Below the pieces are notes generated by a model, which saw only the letters and a list, made by a program, of their open reading frames with translations, was not told where the DNA came from and made no database searches. The translations under genes and the position numbers were made by a program. DNA of 64,000 nucleotides from Microbacterium sp. XT11 (GTDB taxonomy: Bacteria; Actinomycetota; Actinomycetes; Actinomycetales; Microbacteriaceae), in the NCBI RefSeq assembly GCF_001513675.1, contig NZ_CP013859.1:3225081-3289080 (forward strand). The letters run 5' to 3'. This document shows, in pieces, positions 48,017-59,030 of this stretch; the first letter of the stretch is position 1, and each line of letters begins with the position of its first letter.

Positions 48017-48184
48017 CTCGTTCCTCCCTCAAGGACTCCGCGGCCCTCGCGGATCGCTCAAAGTTACCTAGTGTTTCGCCGTTTGGGCATGTTCGGCCCG
48101 CGCGGGCTGGCGAATGGTTACAAACCTGAAATCAACGCAACTGATGAGCAGGCGGGCCTGCTCATCGGAGCACGGGAGTGAGGC

Positions 48185-49300
48185 TCAGAGCACGTCGCCG
48201 CGACCGGTGACCTTCAGCGACTCAACGACGCCCTTCACCCGCTGCGCGTTCTCCACGGTGGTGACGAGCAGAGCATCCGGAGTGTCGACGACGACGATGT
48301 CCTGCACACCGACCAGGCTGATAACGCGCGACGTCTGGCTGACGAGGATGCCGCTGGCCGCGTCGGACAGCACCCTCGCCTTGGGCCCGAGCACGGCGAG
48401 GTCGTTCTTGCGGCCGTTCGTGATGAGCTTGGTCAGCGAGGCGAAGTCGCCCACGTCGTCCCAGTCGAAGTGGCCGGGCACCACCGCGAGGCGTCCTCGC
48501 TTCGCCGCCGGCTCGGCGACCGCGTAGTCGATGGCGATCTTCTTCAGCCGGGGCCAGATCCGGTCGACGGCCGGCCCACGGCGGTCACGGTCGTCCCATG
48601 CCTCGGCGAGCTCGGTGAGGCCGGCGTGCAGCTCGGGCTCGTTGGCGGCGAGCTCGTCGAGCAGCACGCTCGCCTTCGAGATGAACATGCCCGCGTTCCA
48701 GAGGTAGCCCCGGTCGGCGAGGTACGACTTCGCCGTCTCCAGGTCGGGCTTCTCGACGAAGCTCTCGACGAGGGCCGCTTCGCGCGCGCGCTCGACGACG
48801 AGCTCCTCTCCCTTCTTGATGTAGCCGAAGCCGACGGCCGGCTCGGTCGGGGAGATGCCGATCGTGCAGATGTACCCCTCCCTGGCGACCTCGACGGCGT
48901 CGCGCACGGCGAACTCGAAGACCCGCGTGCCCCGGATCACGTGATCGGCGCTGAACGAGCCGATGATGACATCGGGGTCGCGCCTGTGCAGGATCGCCGC
49001 CGCCAGCCCGATCGCGGCGGGGGACTCGCGCGGCTCCGATTCGAGGAAGACGTTGTGGTCGGGGATGCCGGGGAGCTGGTCTTCGACGGCGGCGCGATGT
49101 GCACGCCCTGTGACGACCGCGATGCGCTCCGGACCGGCCAGCGGTTCCAGGCGATCCCAGGTGTCCCGCAGGAGGGAGTGGCCGGAGCCGGTGAGGTCGT
49201 GCAGGAACTTCGGCGCATCCGCTCGCGACAGCGGCCACAGCCTGCTGCCGATGCCGCCCGCCGGGATGACCGCGTAGAAGTCCTTGATGGGTTCGTTCAC
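48185..49300 (-). CDS. manC: Mannose-1-phosphate guanylyltransferase
   Basis: Makes GDP-mannose from GTP and mannose-1-phosphate for glycan synthesis. The 371-residue single-function protein has the nucleotide loop YAVIPAGGIGSRLWPLSR, FSADHVI with the metal Asp, GFGYIKKG, VESFVEKP, WNAGMFI, and HFDWDDVGDF. I use GTG 49300, which lies six bases after a minus-strand TACCCT; ATG 49327 is the alternative. No isomerase domain follows. Confidence 0.92.
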   Translation of the reverse strand: MNEPIKDFYAVIPAGGIGSRLWPLSRADAPKFLHDLTGSGHSLLRDTWDRLEPLAGPERIAVVTGRAHRAAVEDQLPGIPDHNVFLESEPRESPAAIGLAAAILHRRDPDVIIGSFSADHVIRGTRVFEFAVRDAVEVAREGYICTIGISPTEPAVGFGYIKKGEELVVERAREAALVESFVEKPDLETAKSYLADRGYLWNAGMFISKASVLLDELAANEPELHAGLTELAEAWDDRDRRGPAVDRIWPRLKKIAIDYAVAEPAAKRGRLAVVPGHFDWDDVGDFASLTKLITNGRKNDLAVLGPKARVLSDAASGILVSQTSRVISLVGVQDIVVVDTPDALLVTTVENAQRVKGVVESLKVTGRGDVL

Positions 49301-49306
49301 CCTGCC

Positions 49307-49312
49307 AGGGTA
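49307..49312 (-). promoter_or_regulatory. -10 hexamer TACCCT of manC
   Basis: Minus-strand TACCCT ends six bases before GTG 49300, deciding the start over ATG 49327, which lies upstream of this hexamer. Confidence 0.5.
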
Positions 49313-49358
49313 GCCGTCGCAGATCATGTCGAGAACGCATCGTCACCATGCGCAAAAC

Positions 49359-49383
49359 CTCTCGACATCGAGAGACTTAGGCT
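49359..49383 (+). promoter_or_regulatory. Palindrome and -10 element upstream of sdhCDAB
   Basis: CTCTCGACATCGAGAG (49359-49374) has perfect 7-bp arms around CA. TAGGCT at 49378-49383 is a plausible -10, which would put the palindrome in the spacer and leave a leader of about 125 bases before sdhC. A related half (TGTCGAGA) lies about 35 bases upstream. The regulator is unknown. Confidence 0.4.
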
Positions 49384-49514
49384 CCCCTTCGTCGCCCGCG
49401 AGAGCCGACGGGAATAGGATGGTCAGCGATCGGCCGTGCCTGGCGTTTCGACAGGCTGACACTTGGACCACGCAGTGCACGCGACCGAGTCACTTCGATC
49501 CAGGGAGGACGACC

Positions 49515-49949
49515 GTGTCCGCAAGCGCTCGCTTGACACCGTCGATTTCGGAAACCACGTCCAAGACCCCGCGCGGCACCCTCTATCGGGGTCGCGAAGG
49601 CATGTGGTCGTGGGTGCTTCACCGCATCACCGGAGTCGCCATCTTCTTCTTCCTGCTGGTGCACGTGCTCGACACGGCGCTCATCAGGGTGTCCCCCGAG
49701 GCGTACAACGCCGTGATCGGCACGTACAAGAACCCCATCATGGCGCTGGGCGAGGTCGTGCTGGTCGCCGGGATCGTCTTCCACGCCCTCAACGGCCTGC
49801 GCATCATCGCGGTCGACTTCTGGTCGAAGGGCGCGCGCTACCAGCGTCAGCTCTTCTGGGGCGTCATCGCCGTGTGGGTCGTGCTCATGGCCGGATTCGT
49901 CCCCCGCCACCTCATGCTCGCGTTCGCCGGATTCGGAGGAGGACACTGA
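49515..49949 (+). CDS. sdhC: Succinate dehydrogenase cytochrome b subunit
   Basis: A 144-residue membrane subunit with three helices. WVLHRITGVAIFFFLLVHV carries candidate haem and quinone-site residues, and IVFHALNGLRIIAVDF a further His. I use GTG 49515, behind AGGGAGG with a six-base spacer; the frame runs to 49326 but the added residues are not family-like. First of sdhCDAB. Confidence 0.9.
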   Translation: MSASARLTPSISETTSKTPRGTLYRGREGMWSWVLHRITGVAIFFFLLVHVLDTALIRVSPEAYNAVIGTYKNPIMALGEVVLVAGIVFHALNGLRIIAVDFWSKGARYQRQLFWGVIAVWVVLMAGFVPRHLMLAFAGFGGGH

Positions 49950-50392
49950 TGAGCGCTCAGACCGTCGCCGCCCCCGTCCGTCGTCAGCGCGGCGTGAACC
50001 TGGAGAAGTGGGGCTGGCTGTTCATGCGCGGCTCCGGCGTCGTCCTCGTCGTGCTGATCTTCGGCCACCTCTTCATCAACCTCATGGTCGGCGAGGGCAT
50101 CCACGCCCTGGACTTCGCGTTCATCGCGGGCAAGTTCGCGTCGCCGTTCTGGCAGTGGTGGGACGTGCTCATGCTGTGGCTCGCCCTCATCCACGGCGCC
50201 AACGGCATGCGCACGATCGTCAACGACTACGTCACGAACACCACCGCGCGCAGGGTGCTCATCTGGGCGCTCGGCCTCGCGGCGGCGCTCCTCATCCTCC
50301 TCGGCACCCTGGTCGTCTTCACGTTCGACCCGTGCCTGGGCGTGACCGAGTCGAGCACGCTGTGGGACACCTGCCAGGCCGCGGCCAACTGA
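49949..50392 (+). CDS. sdhD: Succinate dehydrogenase membrane anchor subunit
   Basis: A 147-residue protein with three hydrophobic segments; [10 protein letters not shown] and [15 protein letters not shown] hold the conserved His residues. Its ATG shares one base with the sdhC stop. Together with SdhC it anchors the catalytic subunits and binds quinone. Confidence 0.9.
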   Translation: MSAQTVAAPVRRQRGVNLEKWGWLFMRGSGVVLVVLIFGHLFINLMVGEGIHALDFAFIAGKFASPFWQWWDVLMLWLALIHGANGMRTIVNDYVTNTTARRVLIWALGLAAALLILLGTLVVFTFDPCLGVTESSTLWDTCQAAAN

Positions 50393-50411
50393 TAGAGAAG
50401 GCAAACGACAA

Positions 50412-52217
<1,806 letters not shown>

Positions 52218-52219
52218 TC

Positions 52220-52990
52220 ATGTCGACCGTCGCAGAGGCGCCAACCGCCGACTCCGCCGCAAACGACAGCGGTGTGCAGTCCTTCATCGTCACGTTCAAC
52301 ATCCGCCGGTTCGACCCGGAGGTCGACTCCGAGCCGCACTGGGTCGACTACGACGTCGAGCTGTACTCCACCGACCGCGTGCTCGACGCACTGCACAAGA
52401 TCAAGTGGGAGGTCGACGGATCGCTCACCTTCCGCCGGTCGTGCGCGCATGGCATCTGCGGGTCCGACGCCATGCGGATCAACGGCCGCAACCGCCTCGC
52501 CTGCAAGACGCTGATCAAGGACCTCGACATCTCGAAGCCGATCTATGTCGAGGCGATCAAGGGCCTCCCCCTCGAGAAGGACCTCGTCGTCGACATGGAG
52601 CCGTTCTTCGCGTCGTACCGCGAAGTGCAGCCGTTCCTCGTCGCCAACTCCGTGCCGGAGAAGGGCAAGGAGCGCGTGCAGTCGATCGCCGACCGTGCGA
52701 TCTTCGACGACACCACCAAGTGCATCCTGTGCGCGGCGTGCACCTCGTCGTGCCCGGTGTTCTGGACGGACGGGCAGTACTTCGGCCCGGCGGCGATCGT
52801 GAACGCCCACCGGTTCATCTTCGACTCGCGCGACGACAACGCCGCCGTGCGTCTCGACATCCTCAACGACAAGGAGGGCGTGTGGCGGTGCCGCACGACC
52901 TTCAACTGCTCCGAGGCCTGCCCCCGAGGCATCGAGGTCACCAAGGCGATCGCCGAGGTGAAGCAGGCCGTGCTGCGCGGTCGCCCCTGA
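52220..52990 (+). CDS. sdhB: Succinate dehydrogenase iron-sulfur subunit
   Basis: A 256-residue electron-transfer subunit. The 2Fe-2S ligands are in RSCAHGICGSDAMRINGRN and the following LAC; the 4Fe-4S and 3Fe-4S ligands are in CILCAACTSSCPVFW and CSEACPRGIEVTKAI. Last gene of the operon, followed by a strong hairpin. Confidence 0.95.
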   Translation: MSTVAEAPTADSAANDSGVQSFIVTFNIRRFDPEVDSEPHWVDYDVELYSTDRVLDALHKIKWEVDGSLTFRRSCAHGICGSDAMRINGRNRLACKTLIKDLDISKPIYVEAIKGLPLEKDLVVDMEPFFASYREVQPFLVANSVPEKGKERVQSIADRAIFDDTTKCILCAACTSSCPVFWTDGQYFGPAAIVNAHRFIFDSRDDNAAVRLDILNDKEGVWRCRTTFNCSEACPRGIEVTKAIAEVKQAVLRGRP

Positions 52991-53000
52991 CGGCACGAAC

Positions 53001-53042
53001 CATGGCGAAGGGCGGTCTCTGCGGAGACCGCCCTTCGTCATG
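53001..53042 (+). terminator. Terminator after sdhB
   Basis: A 14-bp perfect stem (CGAAGGGCGGTCTC with GAGACCGCCCTTCG, loop TGCG) that extends by a G-T pair and four more pairs to CATG on both sides. No T-tract. Confidence 0.75.
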
Positions 53043-53083
53043 ACGGCGACCCGTCAGGGTCGCCCCGATGTCCGACCCCCACC

Positions 53084-53089
53084 TAGGCT
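53084..53089 (+). promoter_or_regulatory. -10 hexamer TAGGCT of xthA
   Basis: TAGGCT, six bases, then ATG 53096. Confidence 0.6.
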
Positions 53090-53095
53090 GGAACC

Positions 53096-53935
53096 ATGCC
53101 ACATCTGCGTATCGCCACGGTCAATGTCAATGGGATCAGGGCGGCCGCCCGAAACGGGATGGGCACCTGGCTCGACAGCGCCGACATCGACATCCTCACG
53201 CTCCAGGAGGTCCGCGGCCAGGACGAGCACCTCGAAGCTGCGCTCCCCGGCTGGACCTTCGTCCATGACGAGGGCACCGCCAAGGGACGCGCCGGCGTGG
53301 CGATCGCGAGCCGCACGGCGGCGCTGGCATCACGCACCGAGTTCGGCGATGCGGATTTCGACTCGAAGGGCCGCTGGATCGAGGCCGACTTCCTGCTCGG
53401 CGACCAGCCGCTCACGGTCGTCAGCGCGTACGTGCACACCGGCGAGGCCGACACCCCCAAGCAGGACGAGAAGTGGCGCTACCTCGACGCCTTCGGCCGT
53501 CGCCTCAGTGAACTCGGCCAGGAGGGAGCGCTCGCCCTCGTCACCGGAGACCTCAACGTCGGCCACCGCGAGCTCGACATCAAGAACTGGCGCGGCAACC
53601 GTAAGAAGGCCGGCTTCCTGCCGCGAGAGCGGGCGTACTTCGACCGTTTCCTCGGCGAGGCCGGTGCGGAGGTGCGATGCGTCGACGGAACCGTGGGCAC
53701 GGGACTGGGCTGGGTCGACGTGGGGCGGAGATTCCACGGCGACGTGGACGGACCGTACACCTGGTGGTCCATGCGCGGCCAGGCGTTCGACAACGATTCC
53801 GGATGGCGCATCGATTACCACTTGGCGACGCCGGCCCTGGCTGAGCGCGTGATCTCCTACCACGTGGCCCGCGCGGCGACCTACGACCAGCGCTGGAGCG
53901 ATCACGCTCCGGTGGTCGTGGACTACAGCTACTGA
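53096..53935 (+). CDS. xthA: Exodeoxyribonuclease III
   Basis: Base-excision repair enzyme with AP endonuclease and 3'-5' exonuclease activity. The 279-residue protein has RIATVNVNGIRAA with the metal Asn, LTLQEVRG with the metal Glu, VSAYVHTGE, TGDLNVGHRELDIKN, and the catalytic SDHAPVVVDYSY end. GWRIDYHLAT is the usual WRIDY motif. Monocistronic between the sdh terminator and trpS. Confidence 0.94.
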   Translation: MPHLRIATVNVNGIRAAARNGMGTWLDSADIDILTLQEVRGQDEHLEAALPGWTFVHDEGTAKGRAGVAIASRTAALASRTEFGDADFDSKGRWIEADFLLGDQPLTVVSAYVHTGEADTPKQDEKWRYLDAFGRRLSELGQEGALALVTGDLNVGHRELDIKNWRGNRKKAGFLPRERAYFDRFLGEAGAEVRCVDGTVGTGLGWVDVGRRFHGDVDGPYTWWSMRGQAFDNDSGWRIDYHLATPALAERVISYHVARAATYDQRWSDHAPVVVDYSY

Positions 53936-53952
53936 CCCAGAAGCGCCTGCAG

Positions 53953-54027
53953 GGCCCTGGCCGCCACGGCCCTGGCCGCCACGGCCCTGCTCTCCGCGGC
54001 CCTGGTCTCCGCGGCCCTGACCCGGTC
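53953..54027. repeat. 15-bp minisatellite between xthA and trpS
   Basis: GGCCCTG recurs at 53953, 53968, 53983, 53998 and 54013, exactly every 15 bases; the eight variable bases are GCCGCCAC twice, then TCTCCGC-type twice. It fills most of the gap and ends just before the trpS promoter. No coding potential is evident on the plus strand. Confidence 0.85.
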
Positions 54028-54038
54028 GCTCGGGCGCA

Positions 54039-54044
54039 TAGGAT
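54039..54044 (+). promoter_or_regulatory. -10 hexamer TAGGAT of trpS
   Basis: TAGGAT, six bases, then ATG 54051. The minisatellite ends about 12 bases upstream and covers where a -35 would lie. Confidence 0.6.
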
Positions 54045-54047
54045 TGA

Positions 54048-55055
<1,008 letters not shown>

Positions 55056-55065
55056 GCGCACCGCC

Positions 55066-55071
55066 TAGGAT
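55066..55071 (+). promoter_or_regulatory. -10 hexamer TAGGAT of the 55078 gene
   Basis: TAGGAT, six bases, then GTG 55078, which decides the start. Confidence 0.55.
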
Positions 55072-55077
55072 GGGGGC

Positions 55078-55707
55078 GTGACCGATCCGCAGCTGCCCCC
55101 ATCCGGCGCCCTCCCTCCCGTGCCTCCTGCCCCGCAGCCCCCGGCAGCACAGCCCCCGGCTCCGCAGTACCCCGGCTACGCCCAGGCGCCGGGCACGACT
55201 CCGTCGCCCTCGGTTCAGCCGGCGTACGCGCCCACGGTGCAGACTCCGCCTCCCGGCGCGTATCAGGTCCCTGTCGGCGGCTACCCCGCTCCGTCCGGCG
55301 GTTATGCGGTGCCGGAGCCAGGGAAGCCCACCGGCTCCGGCATGTTCGGCGTGCTCGCCTTCGTCTTCGGCCTCATCGCCGGCATCGTCGCACCTATCGT
55401 GATCGGCTTCCTCGGCGTCGAGATCGGCACCCGCATCCCCGCCGGCATCGACGCGGGGAACACCGACCGTCTGCTGGAGGTGCTCTCCCCCGCCCGCGAT
55501 CAGGTGCTGTGGGCGGAGATCACCTTCTGGATCGCCACGGTGCTCGGCATCGCGGCGATCGTGCTCGGCATCCTCTCGATCCGGGCCAGGCGGAGCCGTG
55601 GCCTGGGGATCACGGGTCTCGTGCTCGCCGTGCTCGGACCGCTGCTCTACGGCGTCGTGCTGCTCTTCGCGGTGCCCCTGGGCACCGCCATGGGATTCGC
55701 GCGCTGA
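55078..55707 (+). CDS. Proline-rich membrane protein (DUF4190-like)
   Basis: A 209-residue protein. Residues 1-85 are Pro/Ala/Gln-rich and cytoplasmic in appearance. Then come three hydrophobic segments (about 92-118, 150-170, 178-205) separated by a short polar loop (NTDRLLEVLSPARDQ). The pairing VLGIAAIVLGILSIRARR with GLGITGLVLAVLG is typical of DUF4190-type membrane proteins. Function unknown. Confidence 0.8.
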   Translation: MTDPQLPPSGALPPVPPAPQPPAAQPPAPQYPGYAQAPGTTPSPSVQPAYAPTVQTPPPGAYQVPVGGYPAPSGGYAVPEPGKPTGSGMFGVLAFVFGLIAGIVAPIVIGFLGVEIGTRIPAGIDAGNTDRLLEVLSPARDQVLWAEITFWIATVLGIAAIVLGILSIRARRSRGLGITGLVLAVLGPLLYGVVLLFAVPLGTAMGFAR

Positions 55708-55787
55708 TCAGTGGCGCTGTGCGCACCCCGCCGACCTTTTAGGCCGACCTCTCAGGCTGCGCGCCCTGCACCGCCCCCGTGCACGAT

Positions 55788-56369
55788 TCACCTCGGGGCG
55801 TGATGCTTCTGCTGGGCGGCCAGCAACCCGTCCGACACGAGCAGCTCCACGGCATCCGCCGCATCCGACACGAGGATCGGCAGGGTCGTGCGCTCGTCCT
55901 TGCCGAACGGTGCGAGCACCCAATCGGCCGGGTCCTGCCGACCGGGAGGGCGCCCGATCCCCACGCGCACACGTGGAAACTCGGGCGTCGTGATCGCCCT
56001 CGCCACGTCGCGCACGCCGTTGTGCCCGCCGTGTCCTCCGCCGATCTTGAGCTTCACCGTGTCGAAGGGGATGTCGAGTTCGTCGTGCACGACGACGACT
56101 CGCTCGGCCGGCACCGAGTAGAACCGCGCGAGCGCAGCGACCGGTGTGCCGGAGACATTCATGAAGGTGTTGGGCTTTGCGAGCACCAGCTTGTCGGCAC
56201 CGGGGCGCAGCCACGTCTCGACCACGCGCGCACCGGCCTTGTGCTCACGGAAGCTCTCGCCGCGACGCGCCGCGAGCTCGTCGACGACCATCTGTCCGAC
56301 GTTGTGCCGGGTCGCCTCGTACCGGGGCCCCGGATTGCCGAGCCCGACCACGAGCCACGTGGATGCCAT
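55788..56369 (-). CDS. pth: Peptidyl-tRNA hydrolase
   Basis: Releases tRNA from peptidyl-tRNA that drops off ribosomes. The 193-residue protein starts [20 protein letters not shown], with the catalytic His in [20 protein letters not shown], and [20 protein letters not shown] followed by GGHNGVRDV. It follows rplY, its normal partner, across 94 bases that hold a hairpin. ATG 56369 has AAAGGA upstream. Confidence 0.94.
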   Translation of the reverse strand: MASTWLVVGLGNPGPRYEATRHNVGQMVVDELAARRGESFREHKAGARVVETWLRPGADKLVLAKPNTFMNVSGTPVAALARFYSVPAERVVVVHDELDIPFDTVKLKIGGGHGGHNGVRDVARAITTPEFPRVRVGIGRPPGRQDPADWVLAPFGKDERTTLPILVSDAADAVELLVSDGLLAAQQKHHAPR

Positions 56370-56416
56370 GCCATCGTCCTTTCATCCGACATCGCCGGAC
56401 CTCGGTCAGGATACGA

Positions 56417-56449
56417 CAGAGGGGGCGCGAACAGCTCGCGCCCCCTCTG
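56417..56449 (-). terminator. Hairpin between rplY and pth
   Basis: CAGAGGGGGCGCGA and TCGCGCCCCCTCTG form a perfect 14-bp stem with a five-base loop, 14 bases after the rplY stop. It may end most rplY transcripts and allow only partial read-through into pth. Confidence 0.7.
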
Positions 56450-56463
56450 CGATGAGATCGGGA

Positions 56464-57066
56464 TTACTCCGCGGCGGCCTCGTCGGCAGCGGCCTCGTTC
56501 TCGGAGGACTCCTCCTCCTCGACGACGGCGGTCTCGGCCGAGACGGCCACGACGAGCACCTCGGGGTCGGTGACGAGCGTGGAGCCCTGAGGCAGCACGA
56601 CGTCGGCGGCGGTGATGTGCGCGCCCTCCTCGAGACCCTCGACAGACACCTCGATGTGCTCGGGGATATGCGTCGCCTCGGCCTCGATCGAGATCGTGGC
56701 GGAGTCGAGGTTCACGATGGTGCCCGGGGCCGACTCGCCGGTCACGACGACGGGAACGTCGATGGCGACCTTCTCGCCCTTCTTGACGACGAGCAGGTCG
56801 ATGTGCTCGATGATCTGGTGCACCGGGTCCTTCTGCACGTCCTTCACCAGGGCGAGCTGCTGCGTGCCCTCGATGTCGAGCTCGAGCAGTGCGTTGGCGC
56901 GGCGGACGATCAGCGAGACCTGGTGGCCGGGAAGCGCGACGTGCACGGGGTCGGTGCCGTGGCCGTAGAGGACCGCGGGGATCTTGCCTGCGGCGCGCAG
57001 ACGACGGGCGAAGCCCTTGCCGAAGCTGGTGCGCAGCTCGGCCTGGACCTTGGTGTCTTCAGACAT
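56464..57066 (-). CDS. rplY: 50S ribosomal protein L25 (CTC type)
   Basis: A 200-residue L25 with the 5S rRNA-binding N-terminal domain (RTSFGKGFARRLRAAGKIPAV, split here: FGKGFARRLRAAGKIPAVLYG) and the C-terminal TL5/CTC beta domain (about 100-180). An acidic Glu/Ala tail follows. The start is ATG 57066 behind GGAG. The 222 bases upstream hold no other gene on this strand; the divergent small ORF starts at 57289. Confidence 0.93.
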   Translation of the reverse strand: MSEDTKVQAELRTSFGKGFARRLRAAGKIPAVLYGHGTDPVHVALPGHQVSLIVRRANALLELDIEGTQQLALVKDVQKDPVHQIIEHIDLLVVKKGEKVAIDVPVVVTGESAPGTIVNLDSATISIEAEATHIPEHIEVSVEGLEEGAHITAADVVLPQGSTLVTDPEVLVVAVSAETAVVEEEESSENEAAADEAAAE

Positions 57067-57288
57067 GAGGTTCTCCTTCGGGGCACGCAGCGAGCAGCCG
57101 CGCGGTGGTCTGGGAATTGCGGACTCGGGCGTCGACACGAGGACACAGCCCACCGTGGGTGCATCGCCGCGTCGATCACGGACGTCCGCGCATGCGCAAG
57201 CGTCCCTCGCCGAGGTACCTCTTCATGGTACCCGATGACCCGATAGGCTGAAGACACCGGTCCTTCCACCCAGATCACGGAGAAACCC

Positions 57289-57414
57289 ATGCTCGACGGC
57301 GCCTTCCTCTCTCACGCACTCGCATGGCTGATCGGCGCGATGACGGTGTGCGCGGCGGTCTGCACGTTCGGCGCGCTGTTCTCGCTCGGCCGCTCGGGCT
57401 ACCGCAAGGACTGA
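57289..57414 (+). CDS. 41-residue hydrophobic small protein
   Basis: A short ORF with a good ribosome site (GGAG six bases before ATG 57289). The product is one membrane helix: the hydrophobic stretch runs from about residue 10 to 32 and holds two Cys (C21, C25), ending in a basic C-terminus RSGYRKD. A TAGGCT hexamer lies about 43 bases upstream. I know no family. Size, charge pattern and the strong start signal suggest a real single-span membrane protein. Confidence 0.55.
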   Translation: MLDGAFLSHALAWLIGAMTVCAAVCTFGALFSLGRSGYRKD

Positions 57415-57430
57415 ACCCCCTCCGTCGTCA

Positions 57431-57453
57431 CCTCGGGCGGCCGCGGCCCGAGG
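57431..57453. terminator. Hairpin between the small ORF and gntK
   Basis: CCTCGGGC and GCCCGAGG form an 8-bp stem with a seven-base loop in the 51-base gap between the convergent genes. No T-tract. Confidence 0.5.
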
Positions 57454-57465
57454 ATTCGCTCGCGC

Positions 57466-57951
57466 CTACCGCGCAGCGTTGACGATGGCCGACACGGTGC
57501 CCTCGACCCCCGCCGACTCCCCCACCCTGACCCCGTGCTCGTCGTCCGCGAGAGGCTCGAGGGTCTGCAGCTGGGACTCCAGCAGCGACGCCGGCATGAA
57601 ATGATCCGTGCGGGCGCGCATCCGCTCCTCCAGCTCCGTCTTGGGCACGGCGAGCTCGGCGAAGAACGCATCGGGCGCCTCGCTCCGGATGACGTCGCGG
57701 TAGGCCCTCTTGAGCGCCGAACACGCGATGACGATATCGTCGCGTTCGCGCAGCGTGGCCCCCACCTGCCGCAGCCACGGCATCCGGTCGTCGTCCTGGA
57801 GAGGGATGCCTGCAGCCATCTTGGCGACGTTCGCCGCCGGATGCAGGTCGTCGCCGTCGACGAATCGCGCACCGATGCGCTCGGCGAGAGCCCGACCGAC
57901 CGTCGACTTGCCCGAGCCGCTCGGACCCATCACGACGATGCGCACGTTCAT
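57466..57951 (-). CDS. gntK: Gluconokinase
   Basis: Phosphorylates D-gluconate to 6-phosphogluconate. The 161-residue protein has the P-loop GPSGSGKST (9-17), DGDDLHPAANVAKMAAGIPL, ACSALKRAYRDVIR and DHFMPASLLESQLQTLEPL, all standard for GntK/IdnK. ATG 57951 has GGAGG upstream and overlaps the idnD stop by four bases. Last gene of the sugar-acid operon. Confidence 0.93.
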   Translation of the reverse strand: MNVRIVVMGPSGSGKSTVGRALAERIGARFVDGDDLHPAANVAKMAAGIPLQDDDRMPWLRQVGATLRERDDIVIACSALKRAYRDVIRSEAPDAFFAELAVPKTELEERMRARTDHFMPASLLESQLQTLEPLADDEHGVRVGESAGVEGTVSAIVNAAR

Positions 57952-58985
57952 TCCTCCCGGCGGAAGTCGAGGAGCACCTTGCAGGAGCTCGCGGGATCGG
58001 CGGCCAGCGCGAACGCGTCGATGGCGTCCGCCGCGGGCCGCACGTGGCTGATGATACCGCTGACGTCGAGCGATCCGTCTGCGAGTGCGGTGATGACCTC
58101 GCCGAACTCGGCCCCGAAGCGGAACGATCCCACCAGCGACAGCTCGCGCGAGATCGCCGTGGCGAGCGGAGCGGGGACGTCGCCGGCGCGCTGGAGCCCG
58201 AGCATCACGACCGTGCCGCCGCGCGTCGCCGCCGAGACCGCTGCGGCGAACCCGGGCACGGTACCGCTCGACTCGACGACGACGTCGGCGTGGAGCGCCG
58301 CGATGGCCTCGCCGTCGCGGGCGTCGAGGCCGGCGATGCCGCGCGCCTGGGCGATCTCGCGCGGTGCTCGCTCGAGATCCGTCACCGTGACGGCAGACGC
58401 GCCGCCCCGCACGGCGACGGAGGCGACGAGCTGGCCGATGGGCCCTGCGCCGATGACCGCGACGGATCGCCCTCGTATCTTGCCGGCGCGCTCGATCGCG
58501 TGCCAGGCGACCGCGCCAGGCTCGGCGAGGGCTGCGGTGCGCAGGTCGAGTCCCGACGGCAGCGCGTGCACCATGCGGGCAGGGAGTACGACCCGCTGGG
58601 CGAACGCACCCTGCGTGTGCGGCAGGTGCATGGCCGAGCCCAGGTAGGTCGATGCGGGAGCGAGCTGCGGGCGCTCCCTCGGCCACGGCGTGACGCCGTC
58701 TCCTCGCGGGGTGAGCGGATGCACGGCGACCGGGGTCCCGACCGCCGGCCCCGTTCCGTCTGCTGCGGCGACGCTCACGATCCCCGAGACCTCATGCCCC
58801 AGCACCATGGGCTCACGCAGCACGGACGCCCCCGCCGCACCATGTCGCCAATAGTGGAGGTCGGAGCCGCAGATCCCGCCGAAGGCGATGTCGACGACGA
58901 CCTCGTCGGAGGCGGGGTTCGGCGCGCCGATGTCTTCGATGCGCAGATCGTCGGCGGCGTGCGCCACGACGGCGAGGTTCTCCAT
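57948..58985 (-). CDS. idnD: L-idonate 5-dehydrogenase-like zinc MDR enzyme
   Basis: A 345-residue medium-chain dehydrogenase. Catalytic-zinc candidates are C39 in GGICGSDLHYW and the His in LGHEVSG; the cofactor site is VIGAGPIGQLVASVA. YLGSAMHLPHTQGAF matches the substrate-side motif I associate with L-idonate 5-dehydrogenases. The lobe that normally carries four structural-zinc cysteines has none (TPRGDGVTPWPRERPQLAP). Would oxidise L-idonate to 5-ketogluconate. It lies 45 bases after the FAH-family gene. Confidence 0.82.
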   Translation of the reverse strand: MENLAVVAHAADDLRIEDIGAPNPASDEVVVDIAFGGICGSDLHYWRHGAAGASVLREPMVLGHEVSGIVSVAAADGTGPAVGTPVAVHPLTPRGDGVTPWPRERPQLAPASTYLGSAMHLPHTQGAFAQRVVLPARMVHALPSGLDLRTAALAEPGAVAWHAIERAGKIRGRSVAVIGAGPIGQLVASVAVRGGASAVTVTDLERAPREIAQARGIAGLDARDGEAIAALHADVVVESSGTVPGFAAAVSAATRGGTVVMLGLQRAGDVPAPLATAISRELSLVGSFRFGAEFGEVITALADGSLDVSGIISHVRPAADAIDAFALAADPASSCKVLLDFRREE

Positions 58986-59030
58986 GCTGTCTGCTTCTTT
59001 CCCAGGATCTTCCGCGGATCGGCACTTCTG

